DNA of 64,000 bases from Hordeum vulgare subsp. vulgare (GCF_904849725.1 NC_058518.1:391517581-391581580); one strand, 5' to 3'; shown: positions 10,310-22,527, counted from the stretch's first letter. Notes: a model not told the origin generated them from the sequence alone. Translations and numbers: made by a program.

Positions 10310-12749
10310 ATGGTGCCCCATGGCATGAGAAACAGAGCAACGACGACAGTGGACGAGCCACCGATGCTGGAACCCTCCCTGGGCAACTCCACGGTGCTCA
10401 ACCTCGAAGGGTTCGATAAGATCCTTTCGGTGACTCCCGCTGCTACGAATGAGTGGGGGCCAACCAATATGTGACCAGCTTCGTGACCCCTCATCGATAT
10501 TGATGCCACCACAATTGCCATCCATCTTCGAGCGCTCTTCTCTGGATTAGTACCCCCATTCTCAGACTTCTTCGACGTCGTGCTCTCGCATTACCAAATT
10601 CATGCGCTTCACTTCGAGCCGAAATCCGTCATCCTGCTCTCTACCTTTGCCTTCTTATGCGAGGCTTTAGTGGGCATAGCCCCCTCGGTGGCACTGATCC
10701 GCCACTTCTTCCGCATCCGGCTAACGGCGCCCAACCAATGCTCTGGGTGCGTGTCGCTCCTCGCGTGGGCGCGACAGCGGGTGGATGAATAGACATGGAC
10801 CTCAGACCTGAAACCAAGGGCTTCAAGCGACAGTGTGTGTACGTAGATGCGGCGCCGTACAACCCCTGCTGTCGATTCAGTCATCTCCAACAATGCCAAG
10901 TTTGGATGGGACATGAGAGGCTCGATGACCCAAGGTTGCCGCGACTGATGATGAGACTCGCTGCCTTCACGACATTGAAGGTAACGGTGCATATGGTCGT
11001 GAGGGAGTTCCTCTAACAACGGATTTCTCCCCTCCGGCGCCATTCTCTCCTGATGGGGGCCTACACAGGTTAGGCTGACCCCATGCGGCTTCTCGCGTCT
11101 CGCGTGCCACCCGCCGTGCTGAGCAGGGTGATCAAAATCTTGACTGACTAAGAAGGTGGCGCACATCCCGAGAGGGCGCTTCCCATGTACAACTACATGA
11201 ACACGTTGTCCTTCGTTGAGGGAATGCCCTACATTGATCAATGGAGGACGCTCCCAGCAGGCCGCGAGGGAAAACCGGACAACCCCCTCCTGGTGATCCC
11301 CGAGCCCAGGGGATTGAGGCGCTTGGAACTGCAACCAGAGCAGCAGGGGCCGCCTGCCCCTACAGGTTCACAAACAACCGGTCCTCACGCCTGCACACGC
11401 CAGCAGCTCCACCCCATTTGAGGGCAAAACTGCTTCTTCACGCACAGTGACCGGCACGGTGTGCCTCGGGACGACGGTCCCCGGGACGCTCGCCCTCGCG
11501 GAGGGTGCTTTGAGGGATCCCCGCACTTCCCTCGAGAGGGAGGCGGGGACCGGCTGCAAGAAGAAGGCCCAGCCACAAGGCAGCACCGGTGTGCTGCCTA
11601 AACCATTGAAGAAAGGAAGTGGACCGCCAAAGACGAGTAAGCCCCTCTCCTTCACCCTGCCAATTTCCTATTGGCTCGGGGTGTCTGACCCCTCTCTTCG
11701 CACATGTTTCCCTCAAGCAAGAAGGCTAGGGAGCCTCTGGGCCCGATGCCTCCTCCCTAGCCTTCTGCCAAGTCCAAGGAGCATGGGGAGGGTGCGTCCC
11801 GTCAAGATGTAGGAGAAGTGCCCGGGCAGGAGGCGTCTTCACCTTCGCCTGCTCGCAGCGTAGGGCACAGGATGACGGACGCACCCCCGGTCCTTGAAGG
11901 GGCTCTTCTAGAGGGGACGCATCGGCGAACCCTCTGGAGGCACCCCTCGAAGACCACCCCTGAGCCTCCAAAGCGCTTGTTGCCGAGGCGGTCGCCTAAC
12001 CGATGGCAACAGAGGTTTTGGCCGCTACGGCTGCTGAGGCCAACGCTGTGGGTGGCTCCTAGAATCCCATCACCTTGGAGGGGGGCCAAGCCCACAGTGC
12101 TTGCCACCCCGCCCGCGAGGGGCAGAACGGGTGTCGGTCAGCCCTCAACCCTCGCCTGGCGACACCAGAGCCCCGGGGGCTCAGCGGCGAACGGAGGTAC
12201 GAGGCCTGACCTATACTAGACTCTGGCACGCGTGGACTCCCGGACCCCAATCCGGAACGACCTTTCGTAGAATGTTGTGGAAGCTCTATGCAACTTAGGA
12301 CGAAACTCCAGGGTGTTGAAGCGCATTTTATGGAGGAACGATGAGTTTGGCACACGGGAGCCAACAACTCGATGCCACCGTCAAGCTAGGTCGCCGCCGG
12401 CACGAAGCATCGCGCTCAAAGGCCGAAAAGGCTGCCGCTTTGTGGAGGAGGGGCGCTAGTGTGCTTTCTAGGAGGTTGCAGAAGCGGACTGCTATCGCGA
12501 AGTAATCGAGGCCCGCGAGCGGGAGCTTCATGCCTCGTGTGCCCTCGTGGAGCATCAACTCCATGAACGAAGGAGCGCCCTCTCCTCCTATAATGAAAGG
12601 CTAGCGGCACAAGAGGCAAACCTCCGGACCCTCGAACAGGAGATCGCCCTGACATCGACAGAGCAGAGCTTGGAGCGCGAACGACTGGAGATGTTGGACC
12701 GCGAGTTGGCCGCCGCCGCGGCATCTTATGCCCAACGCGTGGAAAAAGC
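10310..12749 (+). pseudogene. Antisense ORF of T1, N-terminal part, with a gypsy-type transposon domain
   Basis: Coded opposite to the pol of T1. From about 10520 to 10790 the frame reads with phrases such as FFDVVLSHYQIHALHFEP and STFAFLCEALVGIAPSVALI. These match the 'putative gypsy type transposon' domain (Pfam PF04195, Transposase_28). Downstream text is GC-rich and full of stops. From about 12547 a strong coiled coil appears (HERRSALSSYNERLAAQEAN, then LERERLEMLDRELAAAAAS). The frame is cut at 12749 by element A and resumes at 20812. The function in retrotransposons is unknown. Many stops and frameshifts make it a pseudogene. The start is uncertain; ATG at 10310 is one candidate. Confidence 0.6.
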
Positions 12750-14292
12750 GGATATGTCTCCAACATATCTATAATTTTTGATGGTATCATGCTATTATCT
12801 TGTCAAACTTTGGATGTTTTGTATGCCTTTCATATCTTTTTGGGGACTGACTTTTTAACTCAGTCCCAAGTGCCAGTTCCTGTTTTTTCCGTGTTTTTGA
12901 CCCTTTTCAGGGGAGGATTTTAAACAGAGTCCAAACAGAACGAAACTTCGAAACATATTTTTTCCGAAACAGAAGACGATCGGGGAAATTGAGAACCAAG
13001 GCAGGGGGCCACCAGGGACCCCACAAGCCCCCTAGCCGCGACCAGGGGGGCCCGTGCCTCCCAGGCTTGTGGGCTCCCTGGGCCACCTCTGCCCTAGGTC
13101 TTTCGCCTATATATTCCCAAAAATTCCAGACAAAATCAGGAGATCATCGAAAGTACTTTTCCGCCGCCGCAAGCTTCTATCTCCGAAAGATCCCATCTGG
13201 AGCACATTCTGGTGCCCTGCCGGAGGGGGATTCGGATATGGAGGGCTTCTTCATCAACACCATGACCTCTCCGATGATGCGTGAGTAGTTCACCATAGAC
13301 CTACGGGTCGATAGCTAGTAGCTAGATGGCTTATTTTCTCTCTTGGATCTTTAATACAAAGTTCTCCATGATCTTCATGGAGATCTATCCGATGTAATCT
13401 TCTTTTGTGGTGTGTTTGTCGAGATCCGATGAATTGTGGATTTATGATCAGATTATCTATGAATCTTATTTGAGTTTCTTCTCATCTCTTATATGCATGA
13501 TTTCATATCCTTGTAATTCTCTTCGAGTTGTAGGTTTTGTTTGGCTAGCTTGATCTATGATTCTTGCAATGGGAGATGTGCTTGGTTTTGGGTTCATACC
13601 GTGCGGTGACCTCACCCAGTGACAGAAGGGGTAGCGAGGCACACATCGTGTTGTTGCCATCAAGGGTAAAAATATGGGGTTTTCATCATTGGTTTGAGAT
13701 TATCCCTCTACATCATGTCATCTTGCTTAAGGCGTTACTCTGTTCGTCATGAACTCAATACACTAGATGCATGCTGGATAGCGATCGATGTGTGGAGGAG
13801 TAGTAGTAGATGCAGAAAGTATCGATCTACTTGTCTCGGACGTGATGCCTATATGTATGATCATTGCCTTAGATATCGTCATGACTTTGCGCGGTTCTAT
13901 CAATTGCTCGACAGTAATTTGTTCACCCATCGTAATATTTGCTATTTTGAGAGAAGCCTCTAGTGAACACTATGGCCCCTAGGTCTACTTCACACCATAT
14001 TTTCAGCCTTACTCTTTTACTTTGTTGCACTTTCCGCCTTCAGATCTTACTTTGCAATCAATCTTGAAGGGATTGACAACCCCTCTATAGCGTTGGGTGC
14101 AAGCTCTTTCGTGTTTGCACAGGTACTCTGGACTTGACGAGATTCTCCTACTGGATTGATACCTTGGTTCTCAAACTGAGGGAAATACTTACTGCTCTTG
14201 TGCTACATCACCCTTTCCTCTTCAAGGGAAAAACCAACGCAAGCAAGTTTCCGTCAACGTGTCAATTTCTGGCGCTATTGTTTGAGAAGTAG
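12750..14292 (+). repeat. 5' LTR of A
   Basis: Matches 19267-20811 throughout. It contains the GC palindrome at 13010-13085, then TATATATT at 13108-13115, about 25 bp past the stem, so U3 and promoter lie in the first 360 bp. The end GAGAAGTAGA is slightly altered from the family end GAGAAGTAGCA. Confidence 0.9.
13010..13115 (+). promoter_or_regulatory. GC palindrome and TATA box of the A 5' LTR
   Basis: CCCACAAGCC pairs with GGCTTGTGGG across a GC-rich centre, followed by TATATATT at 13108-13115. The 3' LTR repeats this at 19530-19631. The transcription start is not known; about 13140 is expected from TATA spacing. Confidence 0.55.
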
Positions 14293-14304
14293 AAGAAGGA
14301 TTTC

Positions 14305-14322
14305 TAGCGCCGTTGCCGGGGA
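14305..14322 (+). promoter_or_regulatory. Primer binding site of A (tRNA-Asp type)
   Basis: TAGCGCCGTTGCCGGGGA differs by one base from the tRNA-Asp-type primer site known for Athila elements. It lies about 12 bp inside the LTR end. Confidence 0.75.
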
Positions 14323-14520
14323 GGATCAAGTCAAGAACTCATCCAAGTAAGTGTCGCAAACTCATCTCTTGCATTTACTTTTTTGCCTCTCGTTTTCCTC
14401 TTCCCCACTTCTGAAAAAAAATACAAAAATATTTGCCTTTTTCGTTTGCCTTTTTCGTTCGCCCTTTTCTATCGCTTGCTCTTTGTTCGCTTGTGTGCTT
14501 GCTTGCTTGCTGAAATCACC

Positions 14521-15993
14521 ATGACTAAAAACACCAAACTTTGTGACTTCTCGAATACTAATAATAATGATTTTATTAGTACTCCGATTGCTCCCGCCAC
14601 TAGTGCGGAGTCATACGAAATCAATGCTGCTTTGCTGAATCTTGTTATGAAAGAGCAATTCTCCGGCCTTCCTAGTGAAGATGCCGCATCCCATCTTAAT
14701 ACCTTCATTGAGCTTTGCGATATGCAAAAGAAGAAAGATGTGGATAATGATGTGATTAAATTGAAGCTTTTTTCCTTTCTCGTTGAGAGATCGAGCAAAA
14801 ACTTGGTTTTCTTCTTTGCCCAGAAATAGTATTGATTCTTGGAATAAGTGCAAAGATGCTTACATATCCAAGTATTTTCCGTCGGCTAAGATTATCTCTC
14901 TCCGTAATGATATCATGAATTTTAAGCAACTTGATCATGAACATGTTGCACAATCTTGGGAGAGAATGAAATTGATGATTATAAATTGTCCCGCTCATGG
15001 CTTGAGTCTTTGGATGATTATATAAATCTTCTACGCTGGCTTGAATTTCGCTTCTAGAAATATCTTGGACTCCGCCTCAGGTGGAACGTTCATGGAAATC
15101 ACGTTAGGAGAAGCCACAAAACTCCTAGACAATATCATGACGAACTACTCTCAGTGGCACACTGAAAGGTCACCTACTAGTAAGAAGGTACACGCTATAG
15201 AATAAATTAACTCGTTGAGTGCTAAGATGAATGAGTTAATGAATTTGGTTGCTAGTAGAAGTGCTCCTTTAGATCCTAGTGATATGCCCTTGTCTTCCTT
15301 GATTGAGCGTAGCAACACTAGCTTGGACATTAATTTTGTTGGTAGGAATAATTTTGGCAACAACAATGCTTTCAGAGGAAACTATGTTCCTAGGCCTTTT
15401 CCTAGTAACCCCTCTAATAACTTTGGCAACTCCTACAACAATACTCATGGAAATTACAATAGATTACCCTCTGATCTAGAGAGTAATATCAAAGAGTTTA
15501 TCAACTCATAAAAGATTTTCAATGCGTCCATAGAGGAAAAACTACTCAAAATTGACGATTTGGCTAGGAGCGTTGATAGAATGTCTAGTGATATTGATGC
15601 TTTGAAAGTTAGACGTGATCCTCCCAAGATCAACATGGATGAAACTTTGAAAGTTGTGCGTGTTTCCATGAGTAGAGCAAAGAAAGAACCGCCCAAATTC
15701 GTGCTAGACATGAATGGCTTAAAAAGGAGTGTTCTCGTGATAAGAATCACGAAGATCTTAAAGTTCTTGGTGTGACTCCCATTGAATATTTGTTCTCTTG
15801 TGTCAAACCTAATGATGATGGGGCTGGATATGAATCCACTTTGGTTGAAAAATGCCCCAATGATTCGGATTCCATCTATCTTGATGCTAAAAGCATTGAA
15901 AGTGGAGTAGAAGATGTTAAAACTTTGAGTAGTAATGAAATTACCACCTTAGATTTCAAGGAATTCAATTATGATAGTTGCTCCTTGATTTAA
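14521..15993 (+). pseudogene. Gag of A, broken
   Basis: The ATG at 14521 opens MTKNTKLCDFSNTNNNDF, the same start as the gag of B. The Retrotrans_gag core follows (residues about 80-170: LPSEDAASHLNTFIELC, then RAKTWFSSLPRNSIDSW). The second half is Asn-rich (NNFGNNNAFRGNYVPRPF). Gag packages the RNA and builds the particle. Breaks seen: a one-base frameshift near 14780, a stop at about 15023, further stops near 15203 and 15510, and a frame change near 15690-15770. The product cannot be made whole. Confidence 0.85.
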
Positions 15994-16098
15994 TGCATTT
16001 CCTTGATGCAATCCATGCTAAACTCTCCACACGCGTATAGCCAAAACAAGGCCTTTACCGATCATATCGTCGAAGCTATGATAAAATCTCTTGAAGAG

Positions 16099-16596
16099 AA
16101 ACTTTAATTGGAAGTCTCTATCCCTGCAAAGCTTCATGATGAGTGGGAACCTACTATCAAAATCAAAATCAAAAACTATGAATGCAATGCTTTCTGTGAT
16201 TTGGGTGCTAGTGTTTCCGCGATTCCAAAGTCTTTATGTGATGTTCTGGGTTTTAATGAGATTGAGGAGTGTTCTTTTAATTTGCATCTTGCGGATTCTA
16301 CTGTCAAGAAACCCATGGGAAGGATCAATGATGTTCTTATTATTGCAAATAGGAACTATGTACCCGTGGATTTCATTGTTCTTGACATTGATTGCAATCC
16401 TACATGCCCTATTATTCTTGGTAGACCTTTCCTAAGGACTATCGGTGCTATCATCGATATGAAGGAAGGGAATATTAGATTTCAATTTCCTTTAAAGAAG
16501 GGCATGGAGCACTTTACTAGGAAGAAAATAAGATTTCCTTATGAATCCATGATGAGGGCTACTTATGGTTTGAGCACCAAAGACGACGATACGTGA
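16099..16596 (+). pseudogene. Aspartic protease domain of A
   Basis: A retropepsin-like region with the flap and catalytic area CDLGASVSAIPKSLCDVLGF and the second conserved block CPIILGRPFLRTIGAIID. The catalytic position reads LGAS rather than DTGA/DSGA. That is normal for Athila-type elements, where D-L-G-A is the motif. TAA just upstream (about 16105) replaces a Glu codon still present in B. The frame ends in TGA at 16594-16596. No reverse transcriptase follows. Confidence 0.85.
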
Positions 16597-19251
16597 TTCT
16601 ATCGCTTTATGCCTATCTAAGGGTGTTAAACAATAACGCTTGTTGGGAGGCAACCCAATGAATTTATCTTTTTATTTTTGTTTTGTTGCGTCCACACCAT
16701 CATAATTCTGTTATGATAGTGTCTTTTGTGTTTCTTTTTGTGTTTGAGCCAAGCAACACCTTTATGACTAGTCTTGGTGATGGTTGCTTGATCCTGCTGG
16801 AAAAAGACAGAAACTTTTCGCTCACGAGATTATTTTTAATTTTTATTCAGAAAGAGCTTTTGAGTTGATTCTTTTTGCTGCTGGTTTATATGCATTTTGC
16901 AGGCAGTCGTAATTTTTAAGAATTTTGAGGTATCAGAAGTATACGAAGTATATAGATTGCTACAGACTGGTCTGTTTTTGACAGATTCTGTTTTTGTTGA
17001 GTTGGTTGCTTGCTTTGATGAAACTATGGATAGTATCGGGGGGTACTAGCCATGGAAAAGTGAGAATACAGTAATATAACACCAATATAAATAGAAATCA
17101 AGATTTCTATAGTACCTTAAGAGGTGGTAGTTTGTTTTCTTGTGCTAATGATATCACGAGTTTCTGTTTAAGTTTTGTGTTGTGAAGTTTCAAGTTTGGG
17201 GTGATGTTCTCATGGAAAAATAGATAAGGAGTGGAAAGAGCTCAAGCTTGGGGATGCCCAAGGCATCCCAAGAAAAATTCAAGGACACCAAAAAGCCTAA
17301 GCTTGGGGATGCCCCGGGAAGGCATCCCCTCTTTCGTCTTCAATCCATCGGTAACATTACTTGGAGCTATATTTTTATTCACCACATGATATGTGTTTTG
17401 CTTGGAGCGTCTTGTATCGTAGGAGTCTTTTCTTTTTGTTGTGTCACAATCATCCTTGCTGCACACCTTTTGAGAGAGACATGCACTCATCGTGATTTTG
17501 CTAGAATGCTCATCGTGCTTCACTTATATCTTTTGAGCTAGATAATTTTGCTCTATGTGCTTCACTTAGATCTTTTAGAGCACGGCGGTGCGTGATTTGG
17601 TAGTTGGCTTGTGCTATGAAAGTAGTCCCCAAAGGTGATAGGTACCCAAAGAGGATACAAAAACCACCATCTTCATGTGCATTGAGTAGAAAGAGAAGTT
17701 TTGATTCCTCTCAATTAGTTTTGATACGTGGATTTGGTAATATTAAGAGTTATGTTAGTAGGGTGTTGTGGATCTAGAAATACTTGTGTTGAAGTTAGTG
17801 ATTCCCGTAGCATGCACGTATGGTGAACCGCTATGTTAGGAAGTCGGAGCATAATTGATCTATTGATTGTCATCCTTTGTGTTGCAGTCGGGATCGCGCG
17901 ATGGTTAACACCTACCAACCCTTCCCCTAGGAGTATGCGTTTAGCACTTTGTTTCGATTACTAATAAAAACTTTCGCAACAAGTATGTGAGTTCTTCATG
18001 ACTAATGTGAGTCCATGGTATAGATGCACTTTCACCTTCCACCATTGCTAGCCTCTCTAGTGCCGCACAATTTTCGCCGGTGCACAAACCCACCATATGC
18101 CTTCCTCAAAATAGCCACAATACCTACCTACTATGGCATTCTCATAGCCATTCCGAGATATATTGCCATGCAACTCCCACTGTTCCGTCTCATGACTTGT
18201 GCCGTCACTCTCATATTGCCATTGCATGATCGTAAGATAGCTAGCGAGATGTTTCAACGTCATACGCCAAGCTAGATCGTTGCACATCCCAGTACACTGC
18301 CAGAGGCATTTCCTATAGAGTCATCATCGTTCTGAGCTTTGAGCTGTGAGTAAATAAAAGTGTTATGATCATCATTATTAGAGCATTGTCCCACGTGAGG
18401 AAAAACAGATAGAGGCCAAAGAGCCCAAATAAAAAAAGAGAAAAAAGAGGCCCAAGAGCCCAAATAAAAAAAAGAGAAAAAGAGAGAAGGGACAATGCTA
18501 CTATCTTTTTCCACACTAGTGCTTCATAATAGCAGCATATTCTTCATGATTGAGAGCCTCTCGTTTAGTCACCACCATATTCTAGTGGGAATCTTTATTA
18601 TATAACTTGGCTTGTATATTCCAATGATGGGCTTCCTCAAAATTGCCCTAGGTCTTCGTGAGCAAGCAAGTTGGATGCACACCCATTAGTTCTCCTTTTG
18701 AGCTTTCACATACTTATAGCTCTAGTGCTTCCTTTGTATGGCAATCCCTACTCATTCACATTGATATCTATTAATGGGCATCTCCATAGCCCTTTGATAC
18801 GCCGAGTTAATGTGACCATCTCCTCTTTTTTGTCTCACAACCACCACCACACTCTATTCCACATAGTGTTATATCCATGGCTCACGCTCATGTATTGCGT
18901 GATAGTTATAAAAAGTTTGAGAAAGTAGGAGTGCGAAAACAATTACTTGGCCAATACCGGGGTTGTGCATGATTTACAGTAGTTGTGTGAGGATGATGGA
19001 GCATAGGAAGACTATATGATTTTGTATGGATAACCTCCTTTGGCCTTGTTATTTTGGAAGTTCATGATTATGTTGCTAGTTTGCTTGAAGTATTATTGTT
19101 TTCGTGTCAATAGCATACTATTGTTTTGAATCTTACGGATCTGAACATTCATGTCACATGAAAGAAGTTACAAAGGACAACTATGCTAGGTAGCATTCCA
19201 CATCAAAACTTCAATCTTTATCACTTCCCTACTCGAGGACGAGCAGGAGTT
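16597..19251 (+). other. Non-coding internal region of A with paired hairpins
   Basis: No frame resembles pol. The region opens with a C-rich PPT-like block and contains two perfect hairpins (17251-17269 and 17305-17329), each just after an AAGCTTG. From 17574 to 18190 it holds 617 bp that B lacks. Near 18400-18490 it has repeated GAGCCCAAATAAAAAAAGAG text. Confidence 0.7.
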
Positions 19252-19266
19252 ACGCTTGGGGATACT
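19252..19266 (+). promoter_or_regulatory. Polypurine tract of A
   Basis: ACGCTTGGGGATACT abuts the TGATACG start of the 3' LTR. It is the weaker, G-rich version seen in this family (B has the reverse complement at 55090-55104). Confidence 0.75.
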
Positions 19267-20811
19267 TGATACGTCTCGAACGTATCTATAATTTTTGATG
19301 GTTTCATGCTATTATCTTGTCAAACTTTGGATGTTTTGTATGCCTTTTATATCTTTTGTAAGACTAACTTATTAACTCAGTGCCAAGTGCCAGTTCCTGT
19401 TTTTCCATGTTTTTGACCCTTTTCAGGGGAGGATTTTAAACACAGTCCAAACAGGAGGAAACTTCCAAAAAGATTTTTTCTGAAACAGAAGACGATCGGG
19501 GAACTTGAGAACCAAGGAAGGGGGCCACCAGGGACCCCACAAGCCCCCTACCCGTGACCAGGGGGGCCCGCGCCTCCCAGGCTTGTGGGCTCCCTGGGCC
19601 ACCTCTACCCTAGGTCTTTCGCCTATATATTCCTAAAAATTCCAGAAAAAATCAGGAGATCATCGAAAGTACTTTTCCGCCGCCGCAAGCTTCTGTCTCC
19701 GCAAGATCCCATCTCGGGCACGTTCTGGTGCCCTGCCGGAGGGGGGATTCGGATACGGAGGGCTTATTCATCAATACCATGACCTCTCCGATGATGCGTG
19801 AGTAGTTCAGCATAGACCTACGGGTCCATAGCTAGTAGCTAGATGGCTTCTTCTCTCTCTTGGATCTTCAATACAAAGTTCTCCATGATCTTCATGGAGA
19901 TCTATCCGATGTAATCTTCTTTTGCGGTGTGTTTGTCGAGATCTGATGAATTGTGGATTTATGATGAGATTATCTATGAATTTTATTTGAGTTTCTTCTG
20001 ATCTCTTATATGCATGATTTCATATCCTTGTAATTCTCTTCGAGTTGTGGGTTTTGTTTGACCAGCTTTATCTATGATTCTTGCAATGGGAGAAGTGCTT
20101 GGTTTTGGGTTCATACCGTGCGATGACCTCACCCAGTGACAGAAGGGGTAGCGAGGTACGCATCGTGTTGTTGCCATCAAGGGTAAAAAGATGGGGTTTG
20201 CATCATTGGTTTGAGATTATCCCTCTACATCATGTCATCTTGCTTAAGGCGTTACTCTGTTCGTCATGAACTCAATGCACTAGATGCATGTTGGATAGCG
20301 GTCGATGTGTGGAGTAATATTAATAGATGCAGAAAGTATCGGTCTACTTGTCTCGGACGTGATGCCTATATGTATGATCATTGCCTTAGATATCGTCATG
20401 ACTTTGCGCGGTTCTATCAATTGCTCGACAGTAATTTGTTCACCCGCCGTAATATTTGCTATGTTGAGAGAAGCCTCTAGTGAACACTATGGCCCCCGGG
20501 TCTACTTCACACCATATTTTCAGCCTTACTCTTTTACTTCGTTGCACTTTCCGCCTTCAGATCTCACTTTGCAATCAATCTTGAAGGGGTTGAAAACCCC
20601 TTTATAGCGTTGGGTGCAAGCTCTTTTGTGTTTGCGCAGGTACTCTGGACTTGACGAGATTCTCCTACTGGATTGATACCTTGATTCTCAAACTAAGGGA
20701 AATACTTATTGCTCCTGTGCTGCATCACCCTTTCCTCTTCAAGGGAAAAACCAACGCAAGGAAGTCTCCGTCAACGTGTCAATTTCTGGCACTGTTGTTT
20801 GAGAAGTAGCA
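19267..20811 (+). repeat. 3' LTR of A (1545 bp)
   Basis: TGATACGTCTC to GAGAAGTAGCA, followed by the AAAGC target duplication. Palindrome at 19520-19600 and TATATATT at 19624-19631. Small reading frames in it are LTR shadows, shared with the other three LTR copies. Confidence 0.92.
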
Positions 20812-21571
20812 AAAGCCAATGCCAACGTGGCAGCCAAGGAGAAGAAGGTTCAAGAGGACGCTGATGCGTGGGTCGAGGAATCCCACAAGGCCCTCGCCAA
20901 GGACTACAGCAAGAAGCTAAAGATGCATGAGGACCGCTTCAAAACATGGTGCGGTGAGCTACATCGCGAGGTAGACGGCCTCGAGAAGGCGCTGTCCAAG
21001 GCGAAAGGGTGACGAGAAGCCATGTTGAAAACCCAAGCCACTACCAAGGCCGAATTGGAGTCCCTTCAGGAGTAGGTGGGCTGTGTCACGTTCGTCATGG
21101 AGTGGTCGTTGGACGGCATGAACCAGGCCCGCCGACAGTAGCAGACGCCCTCCAAGATGTTCCAAAGCCTCGAGCCACAGGCCCAGCACGCCCTGGGCAC
21201 CATCTGCAAGGAGTCCATTTCCAGCCCCGTCGTGCCTCACGACGCCGGCTACCTCAACTTTGTGACCAAGGTCGTGGAGCGCCTTGAAGAGAGCGCCAAA
21301 AAGGTGGTCACTATGGTTGACGAAGAATGTCGCGACCTCCTTGGCCAGGCATTGATGCACGTCTTCCGTCACCTCCTCCGCCCTACCCTCATTTCAACTT
21401 CGAGGCTATGATGAACTTTGTTTCCGAGGAGCTCCGGGGTCTTGGCGGAAGCAGTGGAGGATCATGTGGACGCGCTGAGCTTATAGTTTGTTCCTAACAA
21501 CCGTGAAGACCCTGAGGGTGCCGAGGAGCCTGAAGACGCTGATAGTGATGGGAGCGACGCGTCTCCCTAGA
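20812..21571 (+). pseudogene. Antisense ORF of T1, C-terminal part
   Basis: Continues the coiled coil cut at 12749: AKEKKVQEDADAWVEESHKA, then YSKKLKMHEDRFKTWCGELH, then LEKALSKAKG. After stops at about 21009, 21073 and 21139 comes a more globular part (DAGYLNFVTKVVERLEESAK, then TMVDEECRDLLGQALMHV) and an acidic tail (EDPEGAEEPEDADSDGSDAS) ending in TAG at 21569-21571. The same globular motif occurs at the end of related grass proteins. No catalytic motif is visible. The two halves plus A give a clean insertion reading. Confidence 0.6.
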
Positions 21572-22365
21572 TTACCTCTTGTCTTCCTCTTGGCTTTGTT
21601 GTAATGAATACATACGCTCTTTTAGGGCTTCCTTTGATACCCTCTTTTCGCTTACGCTTTCTTTCTTGTCGCGCGTTATCAAGGCGTACCTTATATGCGA
21701 GGCCCACCTCTCGATGGTAAGTTAGGTCGTGATGCCTCAAGGAGGATCAGGAGGCATGGGCTCCCGAGGTGAATGACTCATAAGCCGCTCTTAGGCAGAA
21801 AAAACAGTTTGCATACCCACGAGGTTCTGCCTTGGGGGAACATCGCGCCTACGCATGTCGCTCATGCGTGTCACGTGAGGAGACTAGCCACCAAGGCCTT
21901 GGTGAGGTGGTACCGCACAGGAATGAGACTGCGACCTATAGCTAAGGCCTTCGGGGCAGGCACGGGCGCCCAGCCCCCCTCTCGCATGATGCTCAAGAGG
22001 GATACGCCGGGGTGTGGGGCAGCTCGCAAAATAAACCAATGATATGCAACAAGACCCAAAATCCAAAGCTTTCATTTTGAAGATACAAGAGATTGTTTAC
22101 ACACAAAAAGAGTTGCGACCTCGTTGGTTGTTTCGCCAGCATGGGGCATGGGGATTCCACTTGGGCATGGGCATAGTTGCGATTCAATTGATTTCCACCA
22201 GCGCGGAGCATGGGGCTTCCACTTGGGCATGGGCATGGTTGCGGTTCAACCATTTTCTGCAAGCGCACAACATGGGGCTTCCACTTGGGCGTAGGCGGGA
22301 GTCCTCCCGAACCCAAGAGGTGGTGTATTGGGAGGCTCTGGGGCGTGTACAATCCCACCTCATCC
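21572..22365. other. T1 region between antisense ORF and integrase end
   Basis: Non-coding. It contains three imperfect direct repeats around 22137-22290, sharing CATGGGGCTTCCACTTGGGC, spaced about 65 bp. Nothing else recognised. Confidence 0.4.
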
Positions 22366-22527
22366 TTACATGAGAGGGCCACGGGTAGAACTTGCAGAGA
22401 TGTTGGATGTTCCAAGCATTCGGCATGGGTGCCCCACTCTCCGTCTCCAGGCGTATTGCGCCGGGCCTGGAGACATGGGCGACCCTAAAGGTACCCTCCC
22501 ACATGGAACAGAGTTTGTGAAGGCCCT
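22366..22527 (-). pseudogene. C-terminal end of T1 integrase
   Basis: The minus strand reads MWEGTFRVAHVSRPGAIRLE, then NAWNIQHLCKFYP. This is the chromo-like C-terminal tail of gypsy integrase (usual form W-E-G-P-F-R-V ... W-N-I-E-H-L-R-K-F-Y-P). Right of 22527 it is interrupted by E3 and resumes at 31294. The natural stop after FYP appears lost. Confidence 0.8.

Larger units (their letters stand above)
12750..20811 (+). mobile_element. A: complete non-autonomous Athila-like LTR retrotransposon (8062 bp)
   Basis: Two LTRs of about 1.54 kb flank gag and protease, and 2.7 kb of non-coding DNA. A perfect 5-bp target duplication AAAGC lies at 12745-12749 and 20812-20816. The left terminus has GG where the family has TG, a point mutation. 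No reverse transcriptase, RNase H or integrase is present, so it must have moved in trans. By eye the two LTRs differ at roughly 6-7% of sites in a 400-bp stretch, more than the LTRs of B, so A looks older. Confidence 0.93.

Noticed and set aside
13564..13982. Small ORFs repeated at 20081-20607, 53701-54275 and 59572-60146 as a conserved gene family
   Set aside because: They are the same non-coding stretch of the A/B LTRs read in each copy.
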